A stretch of 13,530 nucleotides of DNA from Candidatus Avelusimicrobium ruminicola (GCA_900319885.1 ONQH01000007.1:1-13530), one strand, 5' to 3'. Shown: positions 1-6,431, numbered from the stretch's first letter. Translations and numbers: made by a program. Notes: generated by a model not told the origin, from the sequence alone.

Positions 1-1505
1 TTAGTGGGGCCTGCTTGGGTTTGCGTGGCTGCCGCAGGAGCACTTGGCACCGGGGCGGCGGCTTGCGCCGCAACCGTTACCGGTTTATGCAGTAAGGTAT
101 CGTTCATTTCTTCCATAGCCACGTGGAAGTTCGTTCCGCCAAACCCGAAGGCGGACACGTTAGCACGACGGATTTTCCCTTCCGGCCAGGCTTCTGCCTT
201 GGTAATTACGCGGAACGGACATTTGGCCCAATCTACAATGGGGTTGGGCGTTTCAAAATTTACAGAAGGCGGCAAAACTTTGTGATATAAGGCCAGTGTA
301 GTTTTAATTAACGCCGCAATACCGGCCGCCGCTTTGGCATGGCCGATTTGACTTTTGACACTGCCTAAGCCAATGCTACCCGGCTTGGCATACGGGCCGA
401 ACAGTTCGGTAAGGGCTTCCAACTCCACCGCATCCCCTACGCGGGTGCCTGTACCATGCGCTTCCACCAGGCCGATTTCCGCCGGGGTATATTCCACCTG
501 TTCAAAGGCTTTTTCAACCGCAATTTTTTGTCCTTTGGGGTTGGGCGCGGTAATACCTTTGCCTTTCCCATCCGAAGATGCCCCTACGGCGCGAATTACC
601 GCATAGACGCGGTCGCCATCTTTAACCGCATCGCTGAGGCGTTTCAAAATCACCATACCCGCCCCTTCGGCCATGACAAAGCCGTTGGCACGCGCATCAA
701 ACGGATATGAACCTGTTTCAGACAAAGCACCGATTTTGCAGAATTTGATATACGAGGCAGGTGCCATCATTTGGTCCACCCCCCCGACAAGGGCCATGTC
801 AAAATTTCCCATCCGTAGCCCGTTAATGGCCTGATCAATGGCCGCTAACGAGGTAGCACACGCGGCATCTACAGTAAAGTTCGTGCCATGCAAATCAAAT
901 ACGTTGGCCACACGGCCCGCAATTACGTTTGCCAGTTCACCGGGCATGGAATCTTCGGTCACGGGCATAAAGTTCGCACGCACCCCTTCTTCCATTTCGT
1001 TAATAAGTTGTTGCCCCGTGGCCGGCGGCAGAGATTGATACGTAGGTGTTTTCTTTAAAATTTCATAATAGACCGGACGATTTAAGCGCAAGTTAGATTT
1101 ATCGTTTTTCATACCGCCCATGGAATTGCCGATAATCACCGCCGTACGGTTGCGGTCAAATTCCTTTTTGTCATACCCCGCATCTTCTAATGCCATGTGG
1201 GCAGTTTCAATGGCAAGGTGTTGGATTGTATCCATTTGTTTGGCGATTTGCGGCGGGATGCGGTATTTTAACGGATTAAATTTGAAAGACTGCGGAATAA
1301 ACCCGCCAATTTTAGAATAGAGTTTATCTTCCGCTTTATGATCTGGGCTATAGTAAAGGTGCCAATCCCAGTAAGAGGCAGGTATTTCAGTAATGCAGTA
1401 TTTACCAGTTTGAATATTGTTCCAGAATTCGTCTTTGTTTAATGCTCCGGGCATGATAGCACCGATACCTACAATGGCTATCGGCTCTAGGTTTTTATTT
1501 GTCAT
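1..1505 (-). CDS. PfaA/HglE-like polyketide or polyunsaturated fatty acid synthase, N-terminal ketosynthase (partial)
   Basis: This is the beginning of a large modular synthase: 501 complete codons are visible and the frame stays open through the left edge. Residues about 8-460 form a full beta-ketoacyl synthase domain, which performs decarboxylative Claisen condensation of acyl units. The catalytic triad is intact: C216 in DAACATS, H350 in EAHGTGT and H389 in GHAKAAAG. The N-terminal segment (IAIVGIGAIMPG, then GGFIP, IPPQI and GNSMGG) resembles the KS of PfaA-type PUFA synthases and heterocyst-glycolipid synthases more than simple FabF. After about residue 470 comes an Ala/Pro/Gln-rich stretch typical of an interdomain linker, so acyltransferase or carrier domains probably follow outside the window. 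The ATG at 1505 has a Shine-Dalgarno AGGAG at 1515-1511 with 5-nt spacing. Its own promoter is proposed at 1542-1570. The KS assignment is firm; the lipid-synthase subtype is inferred. Confidence 0.88.
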   Translation of the reverse strand, partial: MTNKNLEPIAIVGIGAIMPGALNKDEFWNNIQTGKYCITEIPASYWDWHLYYSPDHKAEDKLYSKIGGFIPQSFKFNPLKYRIPPQIAKQMDTIQHLAIETAHMALEDAGYDKKEFDRNRTAVIIGNSMGGMKNDKSNLRLNRPVYYEILKKTPTYQSLPPATGQQLINEMEEGVRANFMPVTEDSMPGELANVIAGRVANVFDLHGTNFTVDAACATSLAAIDQAINGLRMGNFDMALVGGVDQMMAPASYIKFCKIGALSETGSYPFDARANGFVMAEGAGMVILKRLSDAVKDGDRVYAVIRAVGASSDGKGKGITAPNPKGQKIAVEKAFEQVEYTPAEIGLVEAHGTGTRVGDAVELEALTELFGPYAKPGSIGLGSVKSQIGHAKAAAGIAALIKTTLALYHKVLPPSVNFETPNPIVDWAKCPFRVITKAEAWPEGKIRRANVSAFGFGGTNFHVAMEEMNDTLLHKPVTVAAQAAAPVPSAPAAATQTQAGPT

Positions 1506-1541
1506 TATGTCTCCTAACGCGGGCTCTTTACCCTACGTATC

Positions 1542-1570
1542 TCTATATATATATTTTAGTAAATTTGCAA
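1542..1570 (-). promoter_or_regulatory. putative sigma70-type promoter of the synthase gene
   Basis: Read on the minus strand, TTGCAA (1570-1565) is followed after 17 nt by TATAGA (1547-1542), inside a TATATATATA tract. This would start transcription near 1535 and give a leader of about 30 nt that includes the AGGAG ribosome binding site. The -35 box lies within a perfect 12-bp palindrome (1562-1573). Assigned by eye only. Confidence 0.4.
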
Positions 1571-1586
1571 ATTCGGCTGAAATTTT
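1562..1586. repeat. palindromic motif, copy 1 (possible operator)
   Basis: AATTTGCAAATT at 1562-1573 is a perfect 12-bp palindrome. It continues into TTCGGCTGAAATTTT, which shares the core AATTCGGCT (1570-1578) and flanking bases with a second copy at 1632-1657. The copy overlaps the proposed -35 box of the synthase promoter, a usual place for a repressor or activator site. The role is inferred from position. Confidence 0.4.
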
Positions 1587-1599
1587 TACACAAAACTCC

Positions 1600-1628
1600 T
1601 TGACAAAATTTAATTTCCTTTGTTAGAT
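1600..1628 (+). promoter_or_regulatory. sigma70-like promoter facing right
   Basis: TTGACA (1600-1605, perfect consensus) and TTAGAT (1623-1628, four of six consensus bases) are separated by 17 nt. The predicted start, about 1635, falls inside the left arm of the inverted repeat at 1632-1657. No established gene lies downstream on this strand. It would transcribe a short unassigned region and then run antisense to the coiled-coil gene that ends at 1894. Confidence 0.4.
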
Positions 1629-1631
1629 TTA

Positions 1632-1657
1632 ATGCAAAATTCGGCTCAATTTTGCAT
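1632..1657. repeat. 10-bp inverted repeat, copy 2 of the palindromic motif (possible operator)
   Basis: ATGCAAAATT (1632-1641) and AATTTTGCAT (1648-1657) are perfect complements separated by CGGCTC. The core AATTCGGCT (1638-1646) repeats that of copy 1, offset by 68 bp. The element sits right after the -10 box of the right-facing promoter, where a bound protein would block initiation. Alternatively it forms a hairpin at the 5' end of that transcript. Confidence 0.45.
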
Positions 1658-1687
1658 CTGTCGTCGGTTGTAGGAGGTGGAACCTCT

Positions 1688-1897
1688 TTGTTAAACTGTA
1701 AAAATACAGGTAATTTTGAAATTAAAAATATTAAATTTGCGCCCGGTTTTGCTTTTACTAACTCAGCCAAACGGGCCCTGTTGCAAAAAATATGCTTAAA
1801 AATTAGACAAATAATTTTTTATGGTATTTTTTGGAGCCACAAAAAAATCCCTTCAGGCATACTGAAGGGATTTAGGACAAGGTGTTTTAATTCTTAA
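1688..1897 (+). other. possible short ORF or non-coding transcript in the intergenic region (doubtful)
   Basis: Downstream of the right-facing promoter there is a strong SD-like AGGAGG at 1672-1677. A TTG at 1688 opens a 69-codon frame ending with TAA at 1895-1897. The peptide would be basic, without any recognised domain, and its last third is encoded by the terminator hairpin of the opposing operon, which argues against a real protein. Small hairpins (GAGGT-GGA-ACCTC at 1674-1686; CTGTA-AAAA-TACAG at about 1696-1709) would equally suit a small RNA. Apart from the promoters, repeats and terminator listed separately, I see nothing else in 1506-1893. Confidence 0.15.
1841..1873 (-). terminator. 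rho-independent terminator of the rlmN-queC operon
   Basis: A perfect 12-bp stem (AAATCCCTTCAG at 1845-1856, CTGAAGGGATTT at 1862-1873) with a 5-nt loop is followed, in minus-strand reading, by a run of seven U (1847-1841). It lies about 20 nt after the stop of the last gene in the leftward operon. Confidence 0.9.
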
Positions 1898-2409
1898 AAT
1901 TTCAGTTCTTCTTCCGGCAGTTCCGGCACCGGCGCTTTGGCCTTGGGCATTTCTTCCGGCTGGGTAGAAACCGGCGCTTGCTCTTGGATGGGTTCATCCC
2001 CTTTGAGATGTTCCAACTCATCAATTACCCGTAGCAAGGTCGGTTGTAATTTATTTACATACTCTTGCTCAAACGTAGCAATGCGCGCCTCCAAACGGGC
2101 CACCTGTTTGGCCATATCGGACTCGTGCTTTTGGGTGGTTGCCTTAAATTCTTCTAATTGATAGTAAAGCGTTTTTACTTGCTCTTTCAAATCGGCCACT
2201 TCCAGTGCGGCAGGCGTTTGCGTGCCTTGTAAAAGCGCGGCCCGCGGCGCAAAGGTGGGCTCTTGCCCGATGGTTACCTGATTTAGACCCGCTACTTCTT
2301 CCAAATCGGCTTCGTCTTCCAAGGCCCCGTGATACTTGGCAATGAAGACAAAAAGCAAAATAAAACAAATGACAAAACCGGCAATTAGTAAAATTGATGT
2401 TGTTTCCAT
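1894..2409 (-). CDS. membrane-anchored coiled-coil protein of unknown function
   Basis: This 171-residue protein has one hydrophobic segment at about residues 5-24 (ILLIAGFVICFILLFVFIA), a spacer, and a heptad-rich helical region at about residues 68-138. Its C-terminal tail is rich in Pro, Glu and Ala. The layout is that of a single-pass inner-membrane protein exposing a coiled coil; the topology is not certain. I recognise no family. It is the last gene of the leftward operon, 19 nt after the preceding stop, and is followed by the terminator. No Shine-Dalgarno is visible before the ATG, but TATAAT lies at 2418-2413, just 3 nt upstream, so either translation is coupled or there is an unusual initiation signal. 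Confidence 0.75.
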   Translation of the reverse strand: METTSILLIAGFVICFILLFVFIAKYHGALEDEADLEEVAGLNQVTIGQEPTFAPRAALLQGTQTPAALEVADLKEQVKTLYYQLEEFKATTQKHESDMAKQVARLEARIATFEQEYVNKLQPTLLRVIDELEHLKGDEPIQEQAPVSTQPEEMPKAKAPVPELPEEELKF

Positions 2410-2428
2410 AGCATTATATTAGCATATT

Positions 2429-2815
2429 TTAAGAGCGCGTTTCATCTTTCTGTTTTTGAACAGGGGTTTGTTCATTCATAGGATTGAATTGTATCTTTTC
2501 TTCATCCAAATAAATCTGGCGGTAGGGTTCTTTGCGAAGGTGCGGAGCCTCATTGAAAGAACGGACCCACGCAATTACCCACCAAAGAGCCCAAACGACC
2601 ACCACGCCTATAATGATTTTTCCCCAAACGGGGTGATGTGTATACCACTTACGGAACCAAAAGTAGGCTACAAGCCCCAAGAAGCCTAGCCCGAAAAAAA
2701 CCCCTTGCATCCCCCGCATAGAGGCCCACCCAATCGGGTTTCCCCCCGTGCGTCCGCGTACGGGAATAATAGGCAAAGACATCACTACCTGAGTTAGCGC
2801 GTTAAAAAACTTCAT
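2429..2815 (-). CDS. small two-helix membrane protein of unknown function
   Basis: This 128-residue protein has two hydrophobic segments, at about residues 38-54 (GVFFGLGFLGLVAYFWF) and 66-86 (IIIGVVVVWALWWVIAW), joined by a short basic/His loop. It has a polar C-terminal tail of about 40 residues rich in Glu, Gln and Lys. No domain or catalytic motif is recognised. The ATG overlaps the stop of the upstream gene in an ATGA arrangement (2815-2812), indicating translational coupling. Because it is locked into the same transcript as its neighbours on both sides, a shared envelope role is possible, but that is only contextual. Confidence 0.72.
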   Translation of the reverse strand: MKFFNALTQVVMSLPIIPVRGRTGGNPIGWASMRGMQGVFFGLGFLGLVAYFWFRKWYTHHPVWGKIIIGVVVVWALWWVIAWVRSFNEAPHLRKEPYRQIYLDEEKIQFNPMNEQTPVQKQKDETRS

Positions 2816-3048
2816 TTCTTTCTAGCCGGTTTAGAAGATTTGCGGTTTGTTTGTGCCGGAGCAGGGCGAATAAAAGAGCGGTGACTCACCACCACAAAGC
2901 ATAGACCAAAAAGCACCAGGCCTACCAACGCACATACCCCCAAACGCCACCCAGCGGAACTGGGCAACGGGCATAACCCGTAAAACAGGCCCCCCAGCAA
3001 CATAAAAGCAATAAAATTGACAAGACTAAATTTGAATTCCAATTTCAT
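2812..3048 (-). CDS. small two-helix membrane protein of unknown function
   Basis: This 78-residue protein has two predicted membrane helices, at about residues 9-27 and 34-55, and a strongly basic C-terminal tail (RKSSKPARKK), which by the positive-inside rule would face the cytoplasm. It overlaps its neighbours by 4 nt on both sides (ATGA at 3048-3045 with the aspartokinase stop and at 2815-2812 with the next start), so it is almost certainly translated from the same mRNA. No family is recognised. The reading frame is supported by the coupling rather than by homology. Confidence 0.7.
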   Translation of the reverse strand: MKLEFKFSLVNFIAFMLLGGLFYGLCPLPSSAGWRLGVCALVGLVLFGLCFVVVSHRSFIRPAPAQTNRKSSKPARKK

Positions 3049-3773
3049 TTTATCACCGTTCCCGTTTGGCCCGTTTGATAATACACAATGCGTATTTCTA
3101 CGCCTTTTTCTTTGGCTAAGCGCACCGCATCCGGGTGGAGTACACTGGCACCGTTAAGGGCCAACTTATACATTTCATCAAAATCTAACACTTCATAACG
3201 CTGGGCTTTTTTGTTTTTTTTAGGATCGTCGGAATAAACACCGTCCACGTCTTTAATCATTTCCACGTAGTCGGCCCCCAGTTTGTGGGCCAAAAATACG
3301 GCAGACACGTCCGACCCGCCCCGTTTAAGAGTAGTAATTTCTTTATCTTCGCCGATTCCTTGAAAGCCGGCCACAATCGGTACATGTTTGGCCTCAATTT
3401 CTTTGGCCAGACGGTCGCCTTTTAAGGTCAAAATGTCGGCCCCGTTATGGGTAGCAGTAGTCACTAGGCCGATTTGAGACCCTGTAAGCGAAACGGAGGG
3501 AATCCCTTGCGCCCGCAGAGCAATAGACAGCAAGGCCACACTCACCCGTTCACCGGTGGTAATCAGCATATCCAATTCGCGCTTGTCGGGGTTGCGCGCA
3601 ATACTAAAGGCATGGTCCAACAAAACATCTGTTAAATTTCCGTTAGCCGAAGCCACTACGACGGGAATCATACCCCGGTCCCAACGGGATTTAATCAGTT
3701 GGGCCGCCAGTAACAATTTTTGTTTGTTGGCCAGCGTATTGCCGCCAAATTTCATGATGCAAACGTTAGACAT
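3045..3773 (-). CDS. aspartokinase-type amino acid kinase lacking the ACT regulatory domains
   Basis: The product most likely phosphorylates L-aspartate with ATP, the first step toward lysine, threonine, methionine and diaminopimelate. Numbering from the ATG at 3773 (242 aa), the visible motifs are KFGGNT (8-13; the family norm is KFGGTS), ELDMLITTGERVS (66-78), SLTGSQIG (95-102), RGGSDVSA (151-158), KDVDGVYSDDP (174-184) and ASVLHPDAV (209-217). The chain ends at TGTVIK, where typical aspartokinases of 400-450 residues continue into two ACT domains, so only the kinase domain is present. This form should lack the usual allosteric feedback unless a separate ACT protein supplies it. The frame extends to an ATG at 3809, but that start would overlap the preceding gene by 34 nt. 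The 3773 start, 2 nt after that gene's stop, places KFGG at the expected distance. A different substrate within the amino acid kinase family cannot be excluded. Confidence 0.82.
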   Translation of the reverse strand: MSNVCIMKFGGNTLANKQKLLLAAQLIKSRWDRGMIPVVVASANGNLTDVLLDHAFSIARNPDKRELDMLITTGERVSVALLSIALRAQGIPSVSLTGSQIGLVTTATHNGADILTLKGDRLAKEIEAKHVPIVAGFQGIGEDKEITTLKRGGSDVSAVFLAHKLGADYVEMIKDVDGVYSDDPKKNKKAQRYEVLDFDEMYKLALNGASVLHPDAVRLAKEKGVEIRIVYYQTGQTGTVIK

Positions 3774-3775
3774 AG

Positions 3776-4216
3776 TTATTTTTTGACGGCCTTCATTTGT
3801 TTTTTCCACGCTTTTTTGGCCGCTTTTTGTTTTTTCTTAGCCTCGCCGGAGAGTAAATCATCCACGCGCTGCGCTTTTACGGCTTCTAAATTTTTTTCAT
3901 CTTCTTGAATTTTCTTTTCCCAGTTATCCAAGTTGGCGCGTTCGGCGGCGATACGTTCCTTCATGTAGGCCAGTTGCGCGTCCACGTGCACACTGACTAC
4001 TTGGGTCAGTTCTGCTTTGATGGCGGGCTTTTCGTTGGCGGGAGCCTTCTTATATTTTTTAATCAGTTGTTTAATTTGTTTGCGGCGCGCCATAAAAGAC
4101 GATTTTTCCGTGTTGGCCACAGTCACTTGCTTGTCTGCTTGTCCCTGCGGCTTTTTGGCATAAGATAAAGAACCTAACATCCCGATACAAAGTAGCAAAA
4201 TCAATATTTTTTTCAT
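3776..4216 (-). CDS. periplasmic lysine-rich coiled-coil protein of unknown function
   Basis: This 146-residue protein has a clear type I signal peptide: MKK, then a hydrophobic core, with likely cleavage after SLSYA at residue 20. The mature part is highly charged and helical, with heptad-like stretches at about residues 42-120, and ends in a run of Lys/Ala repeats (KKKQKAAKKAWKKQ). It is presumably secreted to the periplasm; the basic tail might contact nucleic acid, peptidoglycan or an acidic membrane surface, which is speculation. The start is set by AGGAGAA, 4 nt upstream of the ATG. The TAG stop of queC lies inside this ribosome binding site, so translation of the two genes is probably coupled. 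No family is recognised. Confidence 0.78.
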   Translation of the reverse strand: MKKILILLLCIGMLGSLSYAKKPQGQADKQVTVANTEKSSFMARRKQIKQLIKKYKKAPANEKPAIKAELTQVVSVHVDAQLAYMKERIAAERANLDNWEKKIQEDEKNLEAVKAQRVDDLLSGEAKKKQKAAKKAWKKQMKAVKK

Positions 4217-4225
4217 ATTCTTCTC

Positions 4226-4960
4226 CTAATCTAATGAGGTATCCTTCACGCCGGCTAACGCAAAACCACGGGCCCGCAATTTGCACGAGTCACACTTGCC
4301 ACACGGTTTATCCCCCCCGGCGTAGCAACTCCACGTTAGTTCAAACGGTACGTTGAGTTGGGCCGCCAAGCGGACGATATCCGTTTTGGACAAATACATC
4401 AGTGGGGCCAGCACTTCTATCCCTTCTGTTACCCCTTTTTGAGTTCCTTGATTGAGGGCTTGGGCGGCGGCTTTGTAAAAATTGGGTGTACAATCCGGAT
4501 ACCCCGAAAAATCCACTGCATTGGGCCCGGCAATAATAGCATCCGCGTCTACACTATCTAACAAAGACCCGGCCATGGACAAAAATAGTAAGTTTCGCCC
4601 GGGCACATAAGTAGAAGGGATTTGGTGCTTTTCAATTTCCGTCAGGGGCTGATCCGGCAATACTTGGGAAGCATCCACCAAGGAACTGCTTGCCAGCCAC
4701 GGCAAACTAATGTCAATAAAGTGCGTTTTAACCCCTAACTTGGCCGCGATTTGTTGGGCCGATTGAATTTCGCGCGCGTGGCGTTGCCCGTAGGTAACGG
4801 TTAGCGTTTCACACGTATATCCTTGGGCAAGTGCCCAGTACAAACAGGTGGTAGAATCCAACCCCCCGGAAAAAAGAACAATGGCTTTTTTGTGCGGTTT
4901 GGAAACTTTTTGGACGGAAAACGGCTCTGCAATTTTGAAATTAGTTGTCGCTTCTTTCAT
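4226..4960 (-). CDS. queC: 7-cyano-7-deazaguanine synthase QueC
   Basis: QueC converts 7-carboxy-7-deazaguanine to preQ0 using ammonia and ATP, in the cytoplasmic pathway to the tRNA nucleoside queuosine. The 244-residue protein shows the ATP-pyrophosphatase P-loop SGGLDST (31-37), STYVPGRN (116-123), GPNAVDFSGYPDC (145-157), SKTDIV (191-196) and the C-terminal zinc site made by C212, C220, C223 and C226. All hallmark residues are present and the length is normal for the family, with a slightly long N-terminus of about 25 residues before the first strand. The ATG overlaps the upstream lipoprotein gene by 20 nt; no better start lies closer to the P-loop. QueD, QueE and QueF are not in the window, so the rest of the pathway or preQ0 salvage must be encoded elsewhere. 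Confidence 0.95.
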   Translation of the reverse strand: MKEATTNFKIAEPFSVQKVSKPHKKAIVLFSGGLDSTTCLYWALAQGYTCETLTVTYGQRHAREIQSAQQIAAKLGVKTHFIDISLPWLASSSLVDASQVLPDQPLTEIEKHQIPSTYVPGRNLLFLSMAGSLLDSVDADAIIAGPNAVDFSGYPDCTPNFYKAAAQALNQGTQKGVTEGIEVLAPLMYLSKTDIVRLAAQLNVPFELTWSCYAGGDKPCGKCDSCKLRARGFALAGVKDTSLD

Positions 4961-5375
4961 TTAAGATGTCCATTACTCTAAAGTCTTCCATGGCTTTGAG
5001 GTCTTTTTCGTTGATGGTGTCCAGGTATTTAATGGTATAGATAATTAACGTCACCCGCGGATCCGGCACTCCGTCAGACGCATTATTATATTGCCCCAAC
5101 AAAATTGCATCTGCTCCTTTAGAGGCTGCTATTTTTTTCCCTTTTTCTACCCCCATTTTGAGGGCTTCGCGGGTCGGTTTCAAATTGTGGATGCGCAAAA
5201 GGCCGATGTTGCCATACACATGGGTAATATCCTGGGCACTGGCCAGTATTTCAATATTTTGCGGCTTCGTGGGAGAAAACTCCGGCCCTATCGGAATCCA
5301 ATCTACCGAGCCTGTTTCCAAACTGGCGCACCCGGCCAACATCCCTAACAACGCAACTAAAATTCCTTTCTTCAT
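4941..5375 (-). CDS. outer-membrane or periplasmic lipoprotein of unknown function
   Basis: This 144-residue protein begins with a lipoprotein signal peptide: MKK, a hydrophobic stretch and the lipobox LAGC with the acylated cysteine at C16. It would be a substrate of Lgt, which is encoded at 10205-10999. The mature domain of about 128 residues contains KGADAILLGQY (85-95), a kind of motif seen in small envelope lipoproteins with an alpha/beta fold of the DUF4156 type; this similarity is weak and unverified. The start has a good AAGGGGG ribosome binding site and lies 9 nt after the rlmN stop; the 3' end overlaps queC by 20 nt. Residue +2 after the Cys is Ser, not Asp, which in enterobacterial Lol logic would favour the outer membrane. 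Confidence 0.8.
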   Translation of the reverse strand: MKKGILVALLGMLAGCASLETGSVDWIPIGPEFSPTKPQNIEILASAQDITHVYGNIGLLRIHNLKPTREALKMGVEKGKKIAASKGADAILLGQYNNASDGVPDPRVTLIIYTIKYLDTINEKDLKAMEDFRVMDILNERSDN

Positions 5376-5384
5376 TTTTCCCCC

Positions 5385-6407
5385 TTATCTTTTTTGAGCG
5401 GCTAATTGCCCACAGGCAGCCAAAATATCGTTGCCCATACTTTTGCGAATCGTCACGCCGATTCCCATCCCTTTGAGGCCCGCCGCGAAATCTTTTACAA
5501 TACGATCGTCCGTTTTTTCGCCGCGGCCCAAATTACACGCAATTAAATTTACGTGCAACAAATAATTATCTTTAATACTATAAATCCAATCTGCCAGTTT
5601 GCGGATATGTTCCGGACGGCTGTTTACATTTTCTAATACGGAATATTCCAAAAACACTTGCCGCCCCGTCATAGCGATATATTCTTCCAGCGCTTTGCGG
5701 ATATCTTCCAAATCAAACTTGCGGTTGACCGGCATCATTTTAGAACGTTCTTTATTATCCGCGTTATGCAGCGAAATAGCCAAATTGGCTTGCGGCAAAT
5801 CCACCGCCAATTTGTGAAGTTTATCGGCAATACCCGACGTAGAAATAGAAATATGACGTGCCCCAATATTGAGGTGATTTTCGCTGGAAAGTTCGCGCGC
5901 GGCTTTGATGACATTGAGGTAATTGAGTAACGGTTCCCCCATGCCCATAAACACTACGCTGGAAATACGCTCGCCCAATTTTTCTTTGCGTAAATACTCA
6001 AACCAAAAGAGAACCTGATCGGTTATTTCTTCTTGCGTAAGGTCGCGCTTAAAACCCATTTTACCCGTGGAACAAAAACTACAATGCAGCGCGCACCCCA
6101 CTTGGCTGGATACACAAACGCTCCAAGTATCTTGCGGTTTTAAGAGTACGGTTTCTATTTGAAGTCCGTCTTGCAAGGTAAGCAACGCCTTGGCTACTTT
6201 ATCTTGCTTGGAAACTACAATTTTACTGGCCGTAAAACTTAAAATAGGGCAATCCTTCTTCAAGTTTTCACGCAAGGGAGCCGGTAAATTGGTAGCCTCA
6301 TCCCAAGAAGAAATTCCTTTTTTGAAAAGGGCCTCTTGCACTTGTTTAATGCGGAAATTGGGCAAACCTGCCTGTTTAATATACTCTTTAACCGTTTCAA
6401 AATTCAT
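5385..6407 (-). CDS. rlmN: 23S rRNA (A2503-C2)/tRNA (A37-C2) methyltransferase RlmN
   Basis: RlmN is a radical SAM enzyme that methylates C2 of A2503 in 23S rRNA and of A37 in certain tRNAs, tuning ribosomal proofreading. The 340-residue protein has the [4Fe-4S]-binding CX3CX2C cysteines C105, C109 and C112, the SAM motif GMGEPL (155-160) and both mechanistic cysteines: C98, seven residues before the cluster as in E. coli C118, and C332 in AACGQL, equivalent to E. coli C355. Family length is normal. The antibiotic-resistance relative Cfr shares these residues, but the single chromosomal copy in a housekeeping operon and the GNDILAACGQL ending favour RlmN. The ATG has AAGG 7 nt upstream. It is the first gene of the leftward operon and starts from the divergent region shared with the phosphohexomutase. 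Confidence 0.95.
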   Translation of the reverse strand: MNFETVKEYIKQAGLPNFRIKQVQEALFKKGISSWDEATNLPAPLRENLKKDCPILSFTASKIVVSKQDKVAKALLTLQDGLQIETVLLKPQDTWSVCVSSQVGCALHCSFCSTGKMGFKRDLTQEEITDQVLFWFEYLRKEKLGERISSVVFMGMGEPLLNYLNVIKAARELSSENHLNIGARHISISTSGIADKLHKLAVDLPQANLAISLHNADNKERSKMMPVNRKFDLEDIRKALEEYIAMTGRQVFLEYSVLENVNSRPEHIRKLADWIYSIKDNYLLHVNLIACNLGRGEKTDDRIVKDFAAGLKGMGIGVTIRKSMGNDILAACGQLAAQKR

Positions 6408-6418
6408 ATAGATACCTT

Positions 6419-6431
6419 ATTATATATTATA
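6419..6431 (-). promoter_or_regulatory. putative -10 region of the rlmN operon
   Basis: Two TATAAT hexamers are read on the minus strand (6431-6426 and 6424-6419). From the upstream one, transcription would start near 6419 and leave a leader of about 12 nt containing AAGG. No good -35 hexamer is seen at 16-18 nt; TTGCAG (6444-6439) is only 14 nt from the second box. Confidence 0.35.

Noticed and set aside
1543..1770. A 75-codon minus-strand frame in the intergenic region.
   Set aside because: It starts at TTG without a ribosome binding site, covers the opposing promoter and both palindromes, and shows no domain.
1731..1790. On the minus strand GGGCCCGTTTGGCTGAGTTA and following bases resemble the 5' half of a tRNA (acceptor strand plus D-arm).
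   Set aside because: No anticodon stem and no T-arm (GTTCNANNC) follow, and the D-stem has a mismatch. It may be chance or a very decayed remnant, so it is not annotated as a tRNA.
3774..3809. Longer aspartokinase start at 3809.
   Set aside because: It would overlap the preceding gene by 34 nt and add 12 residues before the usual N-terminus; the ATG at 3773 fits the family.
5385..6407. Cfr-type antibiotic resistance methyltransferase.
   Set aside because: Cfr and RlmN share the cysteines, but the housekeeping operon context and the C-terminal GNDILAACGQL sequence favour RlmN.
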